Shown here: positions 1 through 9,699 of the stretch, in pieces
How positions within the stretch are numbered: the first letter of the stretch is position 1
Layout: every line of letters starts with the position of its first letter
Assembly (NCBI GenBank): GCA_902547295.1
Contig: CACCNJ010000009.1
Span: 1-54,345, forward strand
DNA length: 54,345 nt
Source of the DNA: an uncultured SAR86 cluster bacterium
GTDB lineage: Bacteria; Pseudomonadota; Gammaproteobacteria; Magnimaribacterales; D2472
Direction of reading: 5' to 3'
Position numbers and translations under genes: made by a program
Notes under the pieces: generated by a model
What the model saw: only the letters and a program-made list of their open reading frames with translations
Databases searched by the model: none
Told to the model about the DNA's origin: nothing

Positions 1-1
1 G

Positions 2-1648
2 TTACAAAATCAAGCCTCTCTTCTTGTAGAAGTTGTTGATGAAGTTGATACTATTGGAGATCTTAATGAAGCTGACTCTATAGCTGACAGACTGGGTAGT
101 GCATCAAATTCTAGAATAACACTTATATTGTCTGATGGTAGAGTAATTGGTGACTCAGATGTTGACACTCAGAATATTAATGACATGGATAATCATATTA
201 ATAGACCTGAGGTTCAAGACGCTTTTTCAAAAGGAAGAGGCTGGTCTATTCGTTATAGCGATACCGTAAAACAACAGCAGATGTATTACGCTATTCTGGA
301 TAATAATGACGTGAGTCCAAATGTTATTAGAATAGCAGTTCCCTATGTAAATGTTGATTCTGCAATAGGAAGTTTAAATCTTTCTATAATTTTAATTGCT
401 CTGGTTGCTTTTATTGTTACATCAATAGCATCTGGTATAGCTGCGAACTATGCCTACAGAAGTATTGCAGATCTAGCTTATGCAACTTCAAAAATTGCAG
501 ATGCAGATGGAAAGGCAAGAAAGAAAGACTTAAAAGCTCTTCCTACTGAGAGGACTGATGAATTCGGTAATGTTGCCCAAAGTGTTTCACAAATCTCAGA
601 GGAGCTTAAATCCAAAATCAATTTAATTGCTAAACAAAGAGACCAGTTTGGTTCAGTCTTAGATGATTTAGGAGAGGGGATTATAGTTGCTGATATAGAT
701 GGCAAAATCACATATGAAAATGAACAAGTGTCATTGATCTTGAATAAAAATGAATTAGTTGGAAAAAAAATTACTGACCTTAATATCAAATCACTTAATT
801 ATTTATTAAAAAGGGCGAAAAAGAAAAAAAGAGCCGATATTGAATTTGAAATTGAGTTAAACGATAGAAGCACTAGATGGGTTCTTGCAACAATAAATCA
901 ATCTAAAACTACAAAAGAATTTATTTTGGTTGTTCATGACATTACTCAACTAAGAAGATTTAGCTCTATGAGAAGAGATTTTATATCAAATGTTTCTCAT
1001 GAATTAAGAACGCCAGTAAGTGTTATCATGGCAAATTCTGAAACTCTTGTCGATGGCGCGCTTGATGACAAAAAACAGTCAAAAGTTTTTGCAAAGGCTA
1101 TTTTGCATAACGCTGAAAGACTTAGCGATATGGTATCTTCTTTACTTGATTTATCAAGAATCGATTATGGAGAGCTAAAACTAAACATTGAAGAACTCCC
1201 CATAAATGAACATATTAATAAAGCTATAGATTCTCTAAAAAATCTTGGCAAAAGAAAAAATATATCTATTATGTGTTCTTGCTCTAAAGGAAAAATAGTT
1301 TTAGCAGATAAAAATGCTCTTGAAAGAATTCTAAATAACCTAATTGAAAATGCTTTTAAGTATTCTGATTCTCAATCGACAATCAATATCTCTACAAAAA
1401 AAGTAAAAGATCATTTAGAAATTAGTGTAAAAGATAGTGGAAGAGGTATTCCTGATGAAGAGCAAGACTTTTTATTTGATAGGTTTTACAGAACGGCTGA
1501 AGCTAGAGCAACTGAGGAAAAAGGAAGTGGTCTAGGTCTTGCTATTGTAAAAAATCTTGTAAATAATTTAAATGGTGAGGTTGGGGTAAAAAATGCAAAA
1601 CCTCAGGGATCAATCTTTTGGTTTACTTTACCTTTAAAAACTTCATAA
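2..1648 (+). CDS. phoR: PhoR-like phosphate sensor histidine kinase (5' end outside window)
   Basis: Membrane sensor kinase of a two-component system, probably pairing with a PhoB regulator to control phosphate-starvation genes. The frame is open from base 2, so the N-terminus is cut by the window edge; the TTG at 128 is internal. Visible order: an extracytoplasmic sensor segment with the DGRVIGDSD signature and a later NRPEV motif, one membrane segment (about 379-450), a HAMP-like linker, a PAS domain (LGEGIIVADIDG), the HisKA box SNVSHELRTP with the phospho-acceptor His at 998-1000, then ATPase motifs NLIENAFKYS, DSGRGIP and GSGLGLAIV. This architecture is that of PhoR/PnpS kinases. A Pho-box-like array follows directly, supporting the phosphate assignment. 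The histidine kinase call is certain; the ligand specificity is inferred. Confidence 0.85.
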   Translation, partial: LQNQASLLVEVVDEVDTIGDLNEADSIADRLGSASNSRITLILSDGRVIGDSDVDTQNINDMDNHINRPEVQDAFSKGRGWSIRYSDTVKQQQMYYAILDNNDVSPNVIRIAVPYVNVDSAIGSLNLSIILIALVAFIVTSIASGIAANYAYRSIADLAYATSKIADADGKARKKDLKALPTERTDEFGNVAQSVSQISEELKSKINLIAKQRDQFGSVLDDLGEGIIVADIDGKITYENEQVSLILNKNELVGKKITDLNIKSLNYLLKRAKKKKRADIEFEIELNDRSTRWVLATINQSKTTKEFILVVHDITQLRRFSSMRRDFISNVSHELRTPVSVIMANSETLVDGALDDKKQSKVFAKAILHNAERLSDMVSSLLDLSRIDYGELKLNIEELPINEHINKAIDSLKNLGKRKNISIMCSCSKGKIVLADKNALERILNNLIENAFKYSDSQSTINISTKKVKDHLEISVKDSGRGIPDEEQDFLFDRFYRTAEARATEEKGSGLGLAIVKNLVNNLNGEVGVKNAKPQGSIFWFTLPLKTS

Positions 1649-1650
1649 AT

Positions 1651-1683
1651 CTGTAACAAATCTGAAAAATTTTGTAACAAAAT
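1651..1683 (+). promoter_or_regulatory. Putative Pho box (PhoB binding repeats)
   Basis: The 33 bases hold three repeats with 10-11 bp spacing: CTGTAAC at 1651, CTGAAAA at 1662 and TTGTAAC at 1672, each followed by a 3-4 base A/T spacer. A weaker CTTCATA precedes them at 1641. Known Pho boxes are 7-base CTGTNAT-like repeats separated by 4 A/T-rich bases. It lies between the PhoR-like gene and the lipoprotein/TBDR pair and about 85 bases ahead of the lipoprotein start, as expected for a promoter whose -35 region is replaced by PhoB sites. Seen by eye, not scored against a matrix. Confidence 0.65.
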
Positions 1684-1767
1684 CGTTGTTTTAATTTTCA
1701 TTAAATTCAATCTTCAGTAACTCAACTAGATTTAAATATCGTTATGTAATCTTAGAAGGAGCTTATT

Positions 1768-4731
1768 ATGATTTTTAACTCTATCAAAAAAACAACTTTA
1801 ATATTATCAACATTTATACTCGTAGCATGTGGCGGGGGTGGCGATACAAGTATTATATCTCCTGGTGAATTAGGATCTTTAGATGATCCTACTGGTGGCG
1901 GTGGTTCAGGCGGCGCTGGCAGCAATGTTCGTACTGGAGAGTGTCCGGAATCTCCGTTTATAACAAATGGATCCCCAGTTGCTGGAAACACAGTTTGTGC
2001 AATTCAAGGACCTATTACGAGTGACCTTACTCTGACAGCTGACGTTATGTATAGAATGCTTGGAAAGGTTGATGTTGGTGTCGACATGGGTGGTGATGGA
2101 ACAAAATCAGGTGGTGTTTCAGCTACATTAACAATACCTGCAGATGCTGTGATCTTAGGAAAAGTTTCTCAGGATTATCTTGTTGTTAACAGGGGTTCAA
2201 AAATCATAGCTAATGGTACACAATCAAAACCAATTAGATTTACACACAATACTGCAATTGAAGGCACAGTTGGAGAATTAGAGAGAGGTCTATGGGGCGG
2301 CTTGGTTATTCTAGGTCAAGCACCAATCAATAAGTGTTCAAACGATGTAAGAGGGACTGCAGAGTGTGAAAGAGTTGTTGAGGGTTCAAACGCACTAATG
2401 GGCGGCGCTAACAAAAATGATAATTCAGGTAAATTAAATTTTGTGAGAGTCGAATACGCAGGATATGAGATTTTTCCAGGCAATGAATTAAATGGCATAA
2501 CTTTTGGTGGTGTTGGTGATGCTACTGAAGTAGATTTTGTTCAAGTTCATAACAACCAAGATGATTGTGTTGAGTTTTTTGGTGGCACTGTCAATGTTAA
2601 GCATCTAATTTGCACAAACGCTGGTGATGACAATCTCGATATCGATTGGGGATACCAAGGAAAAATGCAATTTGTAGTTGTTAAACAATCTTCAGATACA
2701 AGTGATCACGTAGTAGAGTCAGATAATACTAATTCAGACAGCACAGTTGGTTATCTTACAGAACCAAGATCACGTCCTATGGTTACAAATTTTACATTTT
2801 TAGCTCAAGGTGCTGATGAACCTCTAAAATATAAAGAGGGAGTTTCTGGTATTTACATCAATGGTATTGTAAAAAATAACGTATCTCAAAATCTTATTGA
2901 ATCTACTAATATTGAGACTATCCAAGATGGTGCCATAACACCAAAAATTCAGCATCACTCCGTCTTTATGGATGCTGCAGGTGATACATCACCTTTCAAG
3001 GCCGATACTGACTCAAGTGGAGTTACAGCTGCTCAATTAGAGGCTTCAATTAAAGAAAGAGCAACAGATTTAGTAATTGGAACAAATACTCTTGTTTCAG
3101 GATTCTTTTTAGGTGATAACGAGAGTGCAGTCACTTCTGCTTTTGATGTATCAAAAGTTCAGGGTATGTGTGCAGTTGGACCTCATGCTGCAGGAACACC
3201 TACAGATTTATGTCCAACTTATAGTTCAAAAGAGGAGAGATATATTGTTGACACTTGGTTTTCTGCCACTAACTATATCGGAGCATTTTCCCCTGGGTCT
3301 GATATAGAAAACAACTGGGCTTCTGGTTGGACTTTAGGATTATTCACAGATCCTGAATGTCCATCCGGAACGCTCGAATCAGAGGTGCTCCTTGGAAGAA
3401 AAGTATGTTCGTTGTCTGGAGTTCTAGAAACTGATTTAACTTTAGTTGCAGGAAATTATTATAAATTAGATGGCAAGGTTGCTGTCGGTATTGATATAGG
3501 ATCAGACGGAACAAAAACAGGAGGTGTCAGTGCAACATTAACAATTGAACCTGGTGTTACTGTTTTCGGAGAATCTGGAAACGATTATTTAGTTGTCACA
3601 AGAGGCTCTAAAATTAATGCAGTTGGAACTTCATCTGCACCAATAATAATGACTGGAAGACAAGATATTCTTGGAGAAGCAGATATTGTAAATACAAGAG
3701 GTTTATGGGGTGGTTTAGTTTTACTTGGAAGGTCACCAATTAACAAATGTTCATATTCAACAGCTGGAACTTCTACTACAGCTGGAACAAGAGTTAACCC
3801 TTGTGAAAAAGATGTTGAAGGATCTGTTGGAGATACTATGGGTGGTGAAATTCCAAATGATAGTAGCGGAACCTTAAAATATGTCAGAGTTCAATACGCA
3901 GGATATGAAGTTTTTCCTGGTAATGAACTTAATGGAATAACATTCGGTGGTGTTGGGAGTGGAACAGATGTTTCATATATACAAGTCCATAACAACGCTG
4001 ATGATTGTGTTGAATTTTTTGGTGGAACTGTCGATGTTAAGTACCTCGTTTGTACAGGTGCTGATGATGATAACTTAGATATTGACTGGGGTTATCAAGG
4101 TAGACTTCAATATGTAATTGTCCAACAATCCAATGATAAAGGCGACCATATTGTAGAGTCTGATAATACAAACGCTGATAAGGCAGTTGGTTATTTGACT
4201 GAACCAAGATCTAATGCAGTTGTCTCAAACTTTACTTTCATTTCAAAAGGATTTGATGATGTTTTCAAGCTTAAAGAAGGTGTCTCAGGCCAATATTTAA
4301 ATGGAGTTGCAATAGTAAATAGTGCTGTAACAGGCCGAACCACAAATTGCATTGAAACAACATTCTTAGAAACAGTTCAAGCAGGAGCTGTTACGCCAAC
4401 ATTCTCAATGAATTCAGTTGCAATGGATTGTCCTGGTTACATAAAAACAGATGCATCAGAGGGTGGGGCAACTGTTGCACAGGTAGATGCGATCGTTAAA
4501 GCAGGATCAAATAATCTTTATGGCGCTAATTCTGGAGGTGGTTCATACGTAAATACTCTTACTGGAGTCGTTAATGGAACCGCAGAGTCTGCGGCAACCG
4601 TAACCGCAATACCAGATGCATATAACACTGACAGCTGGTTTACAACACCAACATATATAGGGGCCGTTAGCAGCGCTACTGATACTTGGTATAAGAACTG
4701 GACTTTGTCTGGAACTATAGAAGTTCAATAA
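1768..4731 (+). CDS. Tandemly duplicated beta-helix-like outer-membrane lipoprotein
   Basis: A 987-residue secreted lipoprotein. The signal peptide ends in LVAC with Cys21 as the lipidation site, followed by GGGG and a Gly-rich linker (about residues 42-52). Two homologous halves follow, about 57-528 and 529-987. Each carries ITSDLTL/LETDLTL, GGVSATLTI, RGLWGG(L)V(I/L)LG, PINKCS, YAGYE(I/V)FPGNELNGITF, VQVHNN, DDCVEFFGGTV and DDNLDIDWGYQG. The repeated short strands and Asp clusters suggest a right-handed beta-helix, perhaps with bound metal. AAGGAG lies 6 bases before the ATG. It follows a Pho-box-like array and precedes a TBDR by 37 bp without a terminator, so it is probably co-transcribed and may be a surface partner capturing a phosphorus compound. 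Related proteins are sometimes mislabelled 'multidrug transporter'; nothing here supports transport. Function unproven. Confidence 0.8.
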   Translation: MIFNSIKKTTLILSTFILVACGGGGDTSIISPGELGSLDDPTGGGGSGGAGSNVRTGECPESPFITNGSPVAGNTVCAIQGPITSDLTLTADVMYRMLGKVDVGVDMGGDGTKSGGVSATLTIPADAVILGKVSQDYLVVNRGSKIIANGTQSKPIRFTHNTAIEGTVGELERGLWGGLVILGQAPINKCSNDVRGTAECERVVEGSNALMGGANKNDNSGKLNFVRVEYAGYEIFPGNELNGITFGGVGDATEVDFVQVHNNQDDCVEFFGGTVNVKHLICTNAGDDNLDIDWGYQGKMQFVVVKQSSDTSDHVVESDNTNSDSTVGYLTEPRSRPMVTNFTFLAQGADEPLKYKEGVSGIYINGIVKNNVSQNLIESTNIETIQDGAITPKIQHHSVFMDAAGDTSPFKADTDSSGVTAAQLEASIKERATDLVIGTNTLVSGFFLGDNESAVTSAFDVSKVQGMCAVGPHAAGTPTDLCPTYSSKEERYIVDTWFSATNYIGAFSPGSDIENNWASGWTLGLFTDPECPSGTLESEVLLGRKVCSLSGVLETDLTLVAGNYYKLDGKVAVGIDIGSDGTKTGGVSATLTIEPGVTVFGESGNDYLVVTRGSKINAVGTSSAPIIMTGRQDILGEADIVNTRGLWGGLVLLGRSPINKCSYSTAGTSTTAGTRVNPCEKDVEGSVGDTMGGEIPNDSSGTLKYVRVQYAGYEVFPGNELNGITFGGVGSGTDVSYIQVHNNADDCVEFFGGTVDVKYLVCTGADDDNLDIDWGYQGRLQYVIVQQSNDKGDHIVESDNTNADKAVGYLTEPRSNAVVSNFTFISKGFDDVFKLKEGVSGQYLNGVAIVNSAVTGRTTNCIETTFLETVQAGAVTPTFSMNSVAMDCPGYIKTDASEGGATVAQVDAIVKAGSNNLYGANSGGGSYVNTLTGVVNGTAESAATVTAIPDAYNTDSWFTTPTYIGAVSSATDTWYKNWTLSGTIEVQ
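1936..4728 (+). repeat. Protein-level tandem duplication within the lipoprotein gene
   Basis: Two units of about 470 and 459 codons (1936-3351 and 3352-4728) encode the same ordered motifs, including the GNELNGITFGGVG and DIDWGYQG blocks. The DNA of the two units has diverged considerably, so the duplication is old. Both units end with a matching YIGA-x-S segment followed by a Trp-rich tail (NWASGWTLG versus KNWTLSGT). Confidence 0.85.
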
Positions 4732-4768
4732 GGTTGTATTTAAAAACATATATTTAATGGAGAGATAA

Positions 4769-7399
4769 ATGAAATCAAAAAATACATTAAAGTTTCTTAA
4801 GTACAACATTATTATTGGATTTTCATTATTTTCAATTTTTAGTGTGTCTCAAGAAATCGAAGAAGTGGTTGTAAGTGGTTCTTTTATTCCAGATGAAAAA
4901 AGAGATACTTCTGAAATTTCTGCGATTCTTGATTCATCTGAGATAGAAAGAACAGGAGATGATAATATTGCTATAGCTCTAACAAGATTAACTGGTTTAA
5001 GTCTTGTTAGAGGCAAATATGTTTATGTTAGAGGTCTAGGAGAGAGATATTCTGCTGCAACTTTAAATGGTTCAGGTCTTCCAAGCCCAGAACCGCTTAA
5101 AAGAGTAGTTCCCTTAGATTTGTTTCCAACCCAGCTTATTGAATCATCAATTGTTCAAAAGACCTACTCAGCAGATATGCCAGGTGAATTTGGTGGCGGT
5201 ATCATAGAGATTAATACCAAAGCTGTTCCTTCAGAAAGAATTTTAGATCTATCTTTTTCATCAGGATACAATTCTGAAACATCCCTATCAGATGGCCTTT
5301 TGTATGATGGTGGTGATGACGATGATCTTGGATATGATGATGGTACAAGAGATTTTCCGTCATTTGTTCAAAGAGCAATTAATGCTAATCAAAAGCTTGA
5401 TAGGTCAAATTTCAAAACTTATCAACTTGCAAATGCAGGTCGAGAGTTTGTTAATTCAGAACTTTGGGTTATTCAAGCAGGTGATGTGCCATTGGATAAC
5501 TCGGTAAGTTTCACCTATGGGGATGAACTAGACATAGGCATTGAAGATATTCTTGATGATGAATCTGCAACTATCGGTGTTCTTCTTACAGCTGGCGTAA
5601 AAAGCTCTTGGGAAACTCAAGAAGGAATCAGACAAACTGGTGATATTCAAGCTCAAGGAGATGGGACTTCAATAGTTATACGAGGCAATGATAAGACATT
5701 TAAGTCTACTTCAAATGATGTAACTTCATATCTTATGGCTGTTTCAGGTATTAAAACAGACTCTGCAGAACTTAAATATACTGGCATGTATATTCATAAA
5801 GGTACAAAAGAGGCTAGAACCCTTCAAGGATATGATACCTCTGATTCAGGAAATGTCAGAGAAGATTTCACTGAGTTTTTTGAAAGAGAGCTTATAAATC
5901 ACCAACTTAACTATAATTATCTTTTTCAAAATAATATGGAGCTTGATATAAGGCTTGCTGGTGGTGATGCTTCAAGATATGCACCATACGAAAGAGTAGT
6001 CTTCTATGAAGATACTGATGATAGAGGCTTTTATCGTTACGATGTAAATACCGGCAGAAATCAAACACAGTTTAGTTATGTAAATGATGATAATGAGAAT
6101 TTTGGTATCGATTTAACATTCCCATTACAACTTGGAGACCAGGAAGTAATTATAAAGACAGGGTTTGATCAATCAAATAACTATAGAGACGCACAGGTTA
6201 GAAGTTATAGATTTTTAGCTGAGGGTGGACCAATACCAACCGATGGATTAGACAACAGAATTGATTATATATTTGAAGATAAAAATTTTGATCCATCAAG
6301 ATTAATAGTAATTGAAAATACTGCAGCTTCATCGCCAGCAGGTTATCAAGGCGATTTAGAAATTTCTTCTTTATATTTCAACCTAGATGCTTATTTAAAT
6401 GAAAATTTTAGATTGGCAGCAGGCTTAAGGTTCGAAGACGGCGAACAAATGGTAAACACTTATGATGTATTCCAAATTGTTGACAACAATATAGAGAAAG
6501 TTATTGATGAAGATTACACTTTACCTTCTTTCACATTAACTTATTTACCTGAATTTGATGAAAATCTTCAAATAAGATTTGGTCTTTCTCAAACTATTGC
6601 GAGACCAACATTTAGGGAGCTATCCCCAACATTATTTATTGATGTTGATACTGATAGGGTTATATCAGGTTCGCTATACTTAGAAAATTCTGAAATAGAC
6701 AATATTGATTTAAGAGTTGAATATTATTGGGGATTTAACCAGTTCTTAACAGCAGGCTTTTTCTTTAAAGATATTTCAAAACCAATTGAAGAAGTTGTAA
6801 ATGAATCTGGTGACTTAATTATTACTTCATATCAAAACGTACCATCAGCTGAAGTGACTGGTTTTGAAATTGAGTATGAAAGAATTTATGAAGATACATT
6901 ACCTGATTCAAAATGGGGTAGCACTAAGGAATTTATTTTTAAAATGAATTTTACTGCTACTGATTCTGAGGTAATTTACAGTGATACGGATACTTATATA
7001 AATACACAAGGAAGAGAAGTTAATGCTGCCAGCTTGTTTGCAAATGGAAGAGATACAAGACTTCAAGGCCAATCTGAAGAAATTGCAAACCTTCAACTTG
7101 GATGGGACGATTTACAAAATGGCACTCAAGGAACACTCATAGTTAATTATGTAAGTGACAGAGTTAGAGCGAGGGGTATTGACGTTCTTCCAGATATATA
7201 TGAGGAACCGCCACTTCTAGTAGATTTTGTATATTCCAAAACAATATCATATGCTAGCAATGATTCTGATTTGAAGATATCACTTGAATTAAGAAACATC
7301 CTTGATGAGGAGTATTATGCTGCAATGGCGGATACTGTAATATATGATCAATATAATCTTGGAACTTCATTATCTTTAGGCTTTAAATTAAGTTTTTAA
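4769..7399 (+). CDS. TonB-dependent receptor (phosphate-regulon candidate)
   Basis: An 876-residue outer-membrane active transporter energised by TonB-ExbBD. An N-terminal signal peptide (about 1-28) is followed by a TonB-box-like EEVVVSGS, a plug domain containing [21 protein letters not shown] and [13 protein letters not shown], and a beta-barrel ending in an aromatic C-terminus (GFKLSF). GGAGAG-type ribosome site 4759-4764. It sits 37 bp after the duplicated lipoprotein with no terminator between, and downstream of the Pho-box-like array; together they look like a receptor/lipoprotein uptake pair for phosphate or a phosphorylated compound. The receptor call is firm; the substrate is inferred only from regulation and context. 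A strong hairpin follows 13 bases after the stop. Confidence 0.9.
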   Translation: MKSKNTLKFLKYNIIIGFSLFSIFSVSQEIEEVVVSGSFIPDEKRDTSEISAILDSSEIERTGDDNIAIALTRLTGLSLVRGKYVYVRGLGERYSAATLNGSGLPSPEPLKRVVPLDLFPTQLIESSIVQKTYSADMPGEFGGGIIEINTKAVPSERILDLSFSSGYNSETSLSDGLLYDGGDDDDLGYDDGTRDFPSFVQRAINANQKLDRSNFKTYQLANAGREFVNSELWVIQAGDVPLDNSVSFTYGDELDIGIEDILDDESATIGVLLTAGVKSSWETQEGIRQTGDIQAQGDGTSIVIRGNDKTFKSTSNDVTSYLMAVSGIKTDSAELKYTGMYIHKGTKEARTLQGYDTSDSGNVREDFTEFFERELINHQLNYNYLFQNNMELDIRLAGGDASRYAPYERVVFYEDTDDRGFYRYDVNTGRNQTQFSYVNDDNENFGIDLTFPLQLGDQEVIIKTGFDQSNNYRDAQVRSYRFLAEGGPIPTDGLDNRIDYIFEDKNFDPSRLIVIENTAASSPAGYQGDLEISSLYFNLDAYLNENFRLAAGLRFEDGEQMVNTYDVFQIVDNNIEKVIDEDYTLPSFTLTYLPEFDENLQIRFGLSQTIARPTFRELSPTLFIDVDTDRVISGSLYLENSEIDNIDLRVEYYWGFNQFLTAGFFFKDISKPIEEVVNESGDLIITSYQNVPSAEVTGFEIEYERIYEDTLPDSKWGSTKEFIFKMNFTATDSEVIYSDTDTYINTQGREVNAASLFANGRDTRLQGQSEEIANLQLGWDDLQNGTQGTLIVNYVSDRVRARGIDVLPDIYEEPPLLVDFVYSKTISYASNDSDLKISLELRNILDEEYYAAMADTVIYDQYNLGTSLSLGFKLSF

Positions 7400-7412
7400 T
7401 TTATATATTACA

Positions 7413-7441
7413 AAAATGAGCTACACTAAGTAGCTCATTTT
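7413..7441 (+). terminator. Intrinsic terminator after the first TBDR
   Basis: A perfect 12-bp stem (7413-7424 with 7430-7441) and a 5-base loop; the 3' arm ends in TTTT. It closes the lipoprotein-TBDR transcript. It ends only 4 bases before the gspC ATG, leaving no room for a separate ribosome site or promoter. Confidence 0.85.
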
Positions 7442-7445
7442 GATT

Positions 7446-7850
7446 ATGAATTTTATTAGATTTAAACAAGTGATAATTATAATTCTGGCTATTCCTGCGC
7501 TTTATTTTTTATGTCTTTTATTTATTTCTTTTACTAATAAACCACTAATTGAAAATATAAATGTGCCAGATATGACAAATTTTGAATTTCAAAGTAATCA
7601 AAATGACATTCGGGATAACAATAATCAAATTGAAAGTCCCTTAACTTTTGATTATAAATTAATTGGTTATAGAGCAGGATCAAATAATTCTTCAGTAATT
7701 TTAAAAAAAGGCAACGAGGAGTATGTGGTTTCAAAAGGTGAAAAACTTGAAGGAGTATATGAGTTAATTGAAGTTTCAAAGGATGAAGTAGTATTTCGCA
7801 AAGATAAAAAATTATATAAAATTGAAAATCTTGTTGGGATTAGCTTATGA
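7446..7850 (+). CDS. gspC: Type II secretion protein C (short, no PDZ domain)
   Basis: Inner-membrane clamp protein of the type II secretion system that links the secretin GspD to the cytoplasmic-membrane platform. At 134 residues it contains one N-terminal membrane segment (about 8-29) and a periplasmic homology region (FDYKLIGYRAG...SSVILKKGNEEYVVSKGE) but lacks the PDZ or coiled-coil end of longer GspC proteins. A TTG at 7440 is in frame but lies inside the terminator stem, so the ATG at 7446 is preferred. No Shine-Dalgarno sequence is visible, since the terminator arm directly precedes the start. Overlaps gspD by 4 bases. Identity rests on position and the homology-region pattern. Confidence 0.75.
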   Translation: MNFIRFKQVIIIILAIPALYFLCLLFISFTNKPLIENINVPDMTNFEFQSNQNDIRDNNNQIESPLTFDYKLIGYRAGSNNSSVILKKGNEEYVVSKGEKLEGVYELIEVSKDEVVFRKDKKLYKIENLVGISL

Positions 7851-9697
7851 AATATAAATTTGTAACTAAATACACATTAATAACATTATTTATTGTTGCA
7901 CAAAATTTATATTCCCAAGATTCATATATTTTGAATTATGAAGATGTAGATATTAGAAAAGTAACTCAAGATATTGCACAATTTTCAAAAAAAACTATTA
8001 TTCTGGATCCGCGAGTTAAAGGAAAGGTAACAATATATTCAAATGCTAATCTAGATAGCAATCAAATTTGGGACGTCTATCTAAGAACTATTCAAGTGAA
8101 TGGATTTAGTGCGATTTCTGAAGACAGTTTTGTTAGAGTTGTTCCTGAAAATGAAGCTACACGTGATCAGACTCGAGATTATTCAAATGGAGGTGGCTTT
8201 GAAACAGAAGTAATACCTTTAATAAATAGATCTACCGAAGAAATTCTCCCAATGATAAAACCCATTACTGGTAGACAATCTCATTTATCCAGTATTCCTT
8301 CAGTAAACTCAATACTAATCGTTGATCGAGCTAGTAATATTGAAAGGATTAAAGAATTACTCTCAGACTTAGATAAAAATAATACAGCTAAGATATCTAT
8401 AATTAAGCTTGAAAACTTATCTTCTATTGAGGCTGTAAGAATTCTTGACAGATTAAAAGCTCAAAACAATCCAACAATAAATAAATTTATTGCAATTCCT
8501 TTTTCACCTTCAAATTCAGTAATACTATCTGCTAATGATTTAATTACCAGAAATATTATGTCCACTCTAGATTCATTAGATAAAGATATTATGTCAAACG
8601 ATTCTATGGATGTTATATACCTTAAATATGCTCAAGCCTCTGATATTGCTGGAATCCTAAACTCAATATCTGGAAGTTTTATAAGTGATATTGAAGGACA
8701 AAAAACAGTTATAACTCATCATGAGAAAACTAATGCCCTTATTATTTCTTCTGCAGAAGAAAATCTTAACTCCATTCGAAATATTATCGCTAAATTGGAT
8801 ATAAGAAGAGCTCAAGTATTGGTTGAGGCAATTGTAGTTGATCTTTCTGAAACTGCTGCCAGAAGACTTGGAGTAGAAGCAATTTATTCAGGTAATGACG
8901 AAGATAGTATTCCAGTTGGAATTACAAGATTTTCTGGTTCTGGTGCAGACTTGCTTGCAATTGCTGGTGCAGCTGACGATGAGCAAGACGTCACTTTGAC
9001 AACAACGGCAATTTCATCTCTTCTAAATACTCAAGGCCTAGTAGCTGGTTTCGGAGATCTAACAAAAGGAGATGATAATTTTGTTGGAATTTTAAATGCA
9101 ATTGCAGATGATACAGATTCAAATATCTTATCGACTCCTTCAATTCTTGCTATGGATAATGAACCAGCAAGATTGTTTATTGGTCAAGAAATACCAATAA
9201 CAACCGGAGAAAGTCTAGGAACAAATAATTCAAATCCTTTTAGAACAACATCAAGACAAGAGGTTGGAATTGAATTGGAAATAACTCCTCAGATTAATGA
9301 GGGAGCCTCAGTGATTTTAACAATTAAGCAAGGTGTTTCAGGTATTGCTGGAGTTGCTCAAAGTGGTTTAGATATTATTACAAATAAAAGAGAAATAGAA
9401 ACAACAGTTTTAGTAGATAACAATCAAATAATTGTTTTAGGTGGACTAATAGATGAAGATGTTCAAGAGGTAGTCTCCAAGGTTCCAATTTTAGGATCCA
9501 TACCTCTTTTAGGAAGGATTTTTCAATCATCTTCAACAAGTACTAGTACAAAAAATCTAATGGTTTTTTTAAAACCAACGATTCTTACTGATTCAGATTC
9601 CGCAAATGAGATTTCACTTGAAAAATATAATTATTTTAAGGCTGAACAAGAACTTAAAGATAATATTATTATAGATCTTACTAATCCCAAAGACTAA
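7847..9697 (+). CDS. gspD: Type II secretion secretin
   Basis: Outer-membrane multimeric channel through which folded proteins leave the cell. 616 residues: signal peptide (1 to about 24), N0 domain (YILNYEDVDIRKVTQDIAQF), N1-N3 repeats (for example KLENLSSIEAVRILDRL), then the secretin core with the late VPILGSIPLLGRIFQ signature and a short C-terminal tail. It is somewhat shorter than many GspD proteins and no S-domain for a pilotin is obvious. Start overlaps the gspC stop (ATGA). It is flanked by gspC and gspE in canonical order. Confidence 0.93.
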   Translation: MKYKFVTKYTLITLFIVAQNLYSQDSYILNYEDVDIRKVTQDIAQFSKKTIILDPRVKGKVTIYSNANLDSNQIWDVYLRTIQVNGFSAISEDSFVRVVPENEATRDQTRDYSNGGGFETEVIPLINRSTEEILPMIKPITGRQSHLSSIPSVNSILIVDRASNIERIKELLSDLDKNNTAKISIIKLENLSSIEAVRILDRLKAQNNPTINKFIAIPFSPSNSVILSANDLITRNIMSTLDSLDKDIMSNDSMDVIYLKYAQASDIAGILNSISGSFISDIEGQKTVITHHEKTNALIISSAEENLNSIRNIIAKLDIRRAQVLVEAIVVDLSETAARRLGVEAIYSGNDEDSIPVGITRFSGSGADLLAIAGAADDEQDVTLTTTAISSLLNTQGLVAGFGDLTKGDDNFVGILNAIADDTDSNILSTPSILAMDNEPARLFIGQEIPITTGESLGTNNSNPFRTTSRQEVGIELEITPQINEGASVILTIKQGVSGIAGVAQSGLDIITNKREIETTVLVDNNQIIVLGGLIDEDVQEVVSKVPILGSIPLLGRIFQSSSTSTSTKNLMVFLKPTILTDSDSANEISLEKYNYFKAEQELKDNIIIDLTNPKD

Positions 9698-9699
9698 AA

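Noticed and set aside
1752-1991. Minus-strand 79-aa ORF rich in Pro at the lipoprotein start
   Set aside because: It is the antisense of the Gly-rich linker of the lipoprotein, which naturally gives Pro codons on the opposite strand.
7440-7445. TTG start for gspC
   Set aside because: It lies within the 3' arm of the terminator; the ATG at 7446 retains the whole membrane segment.
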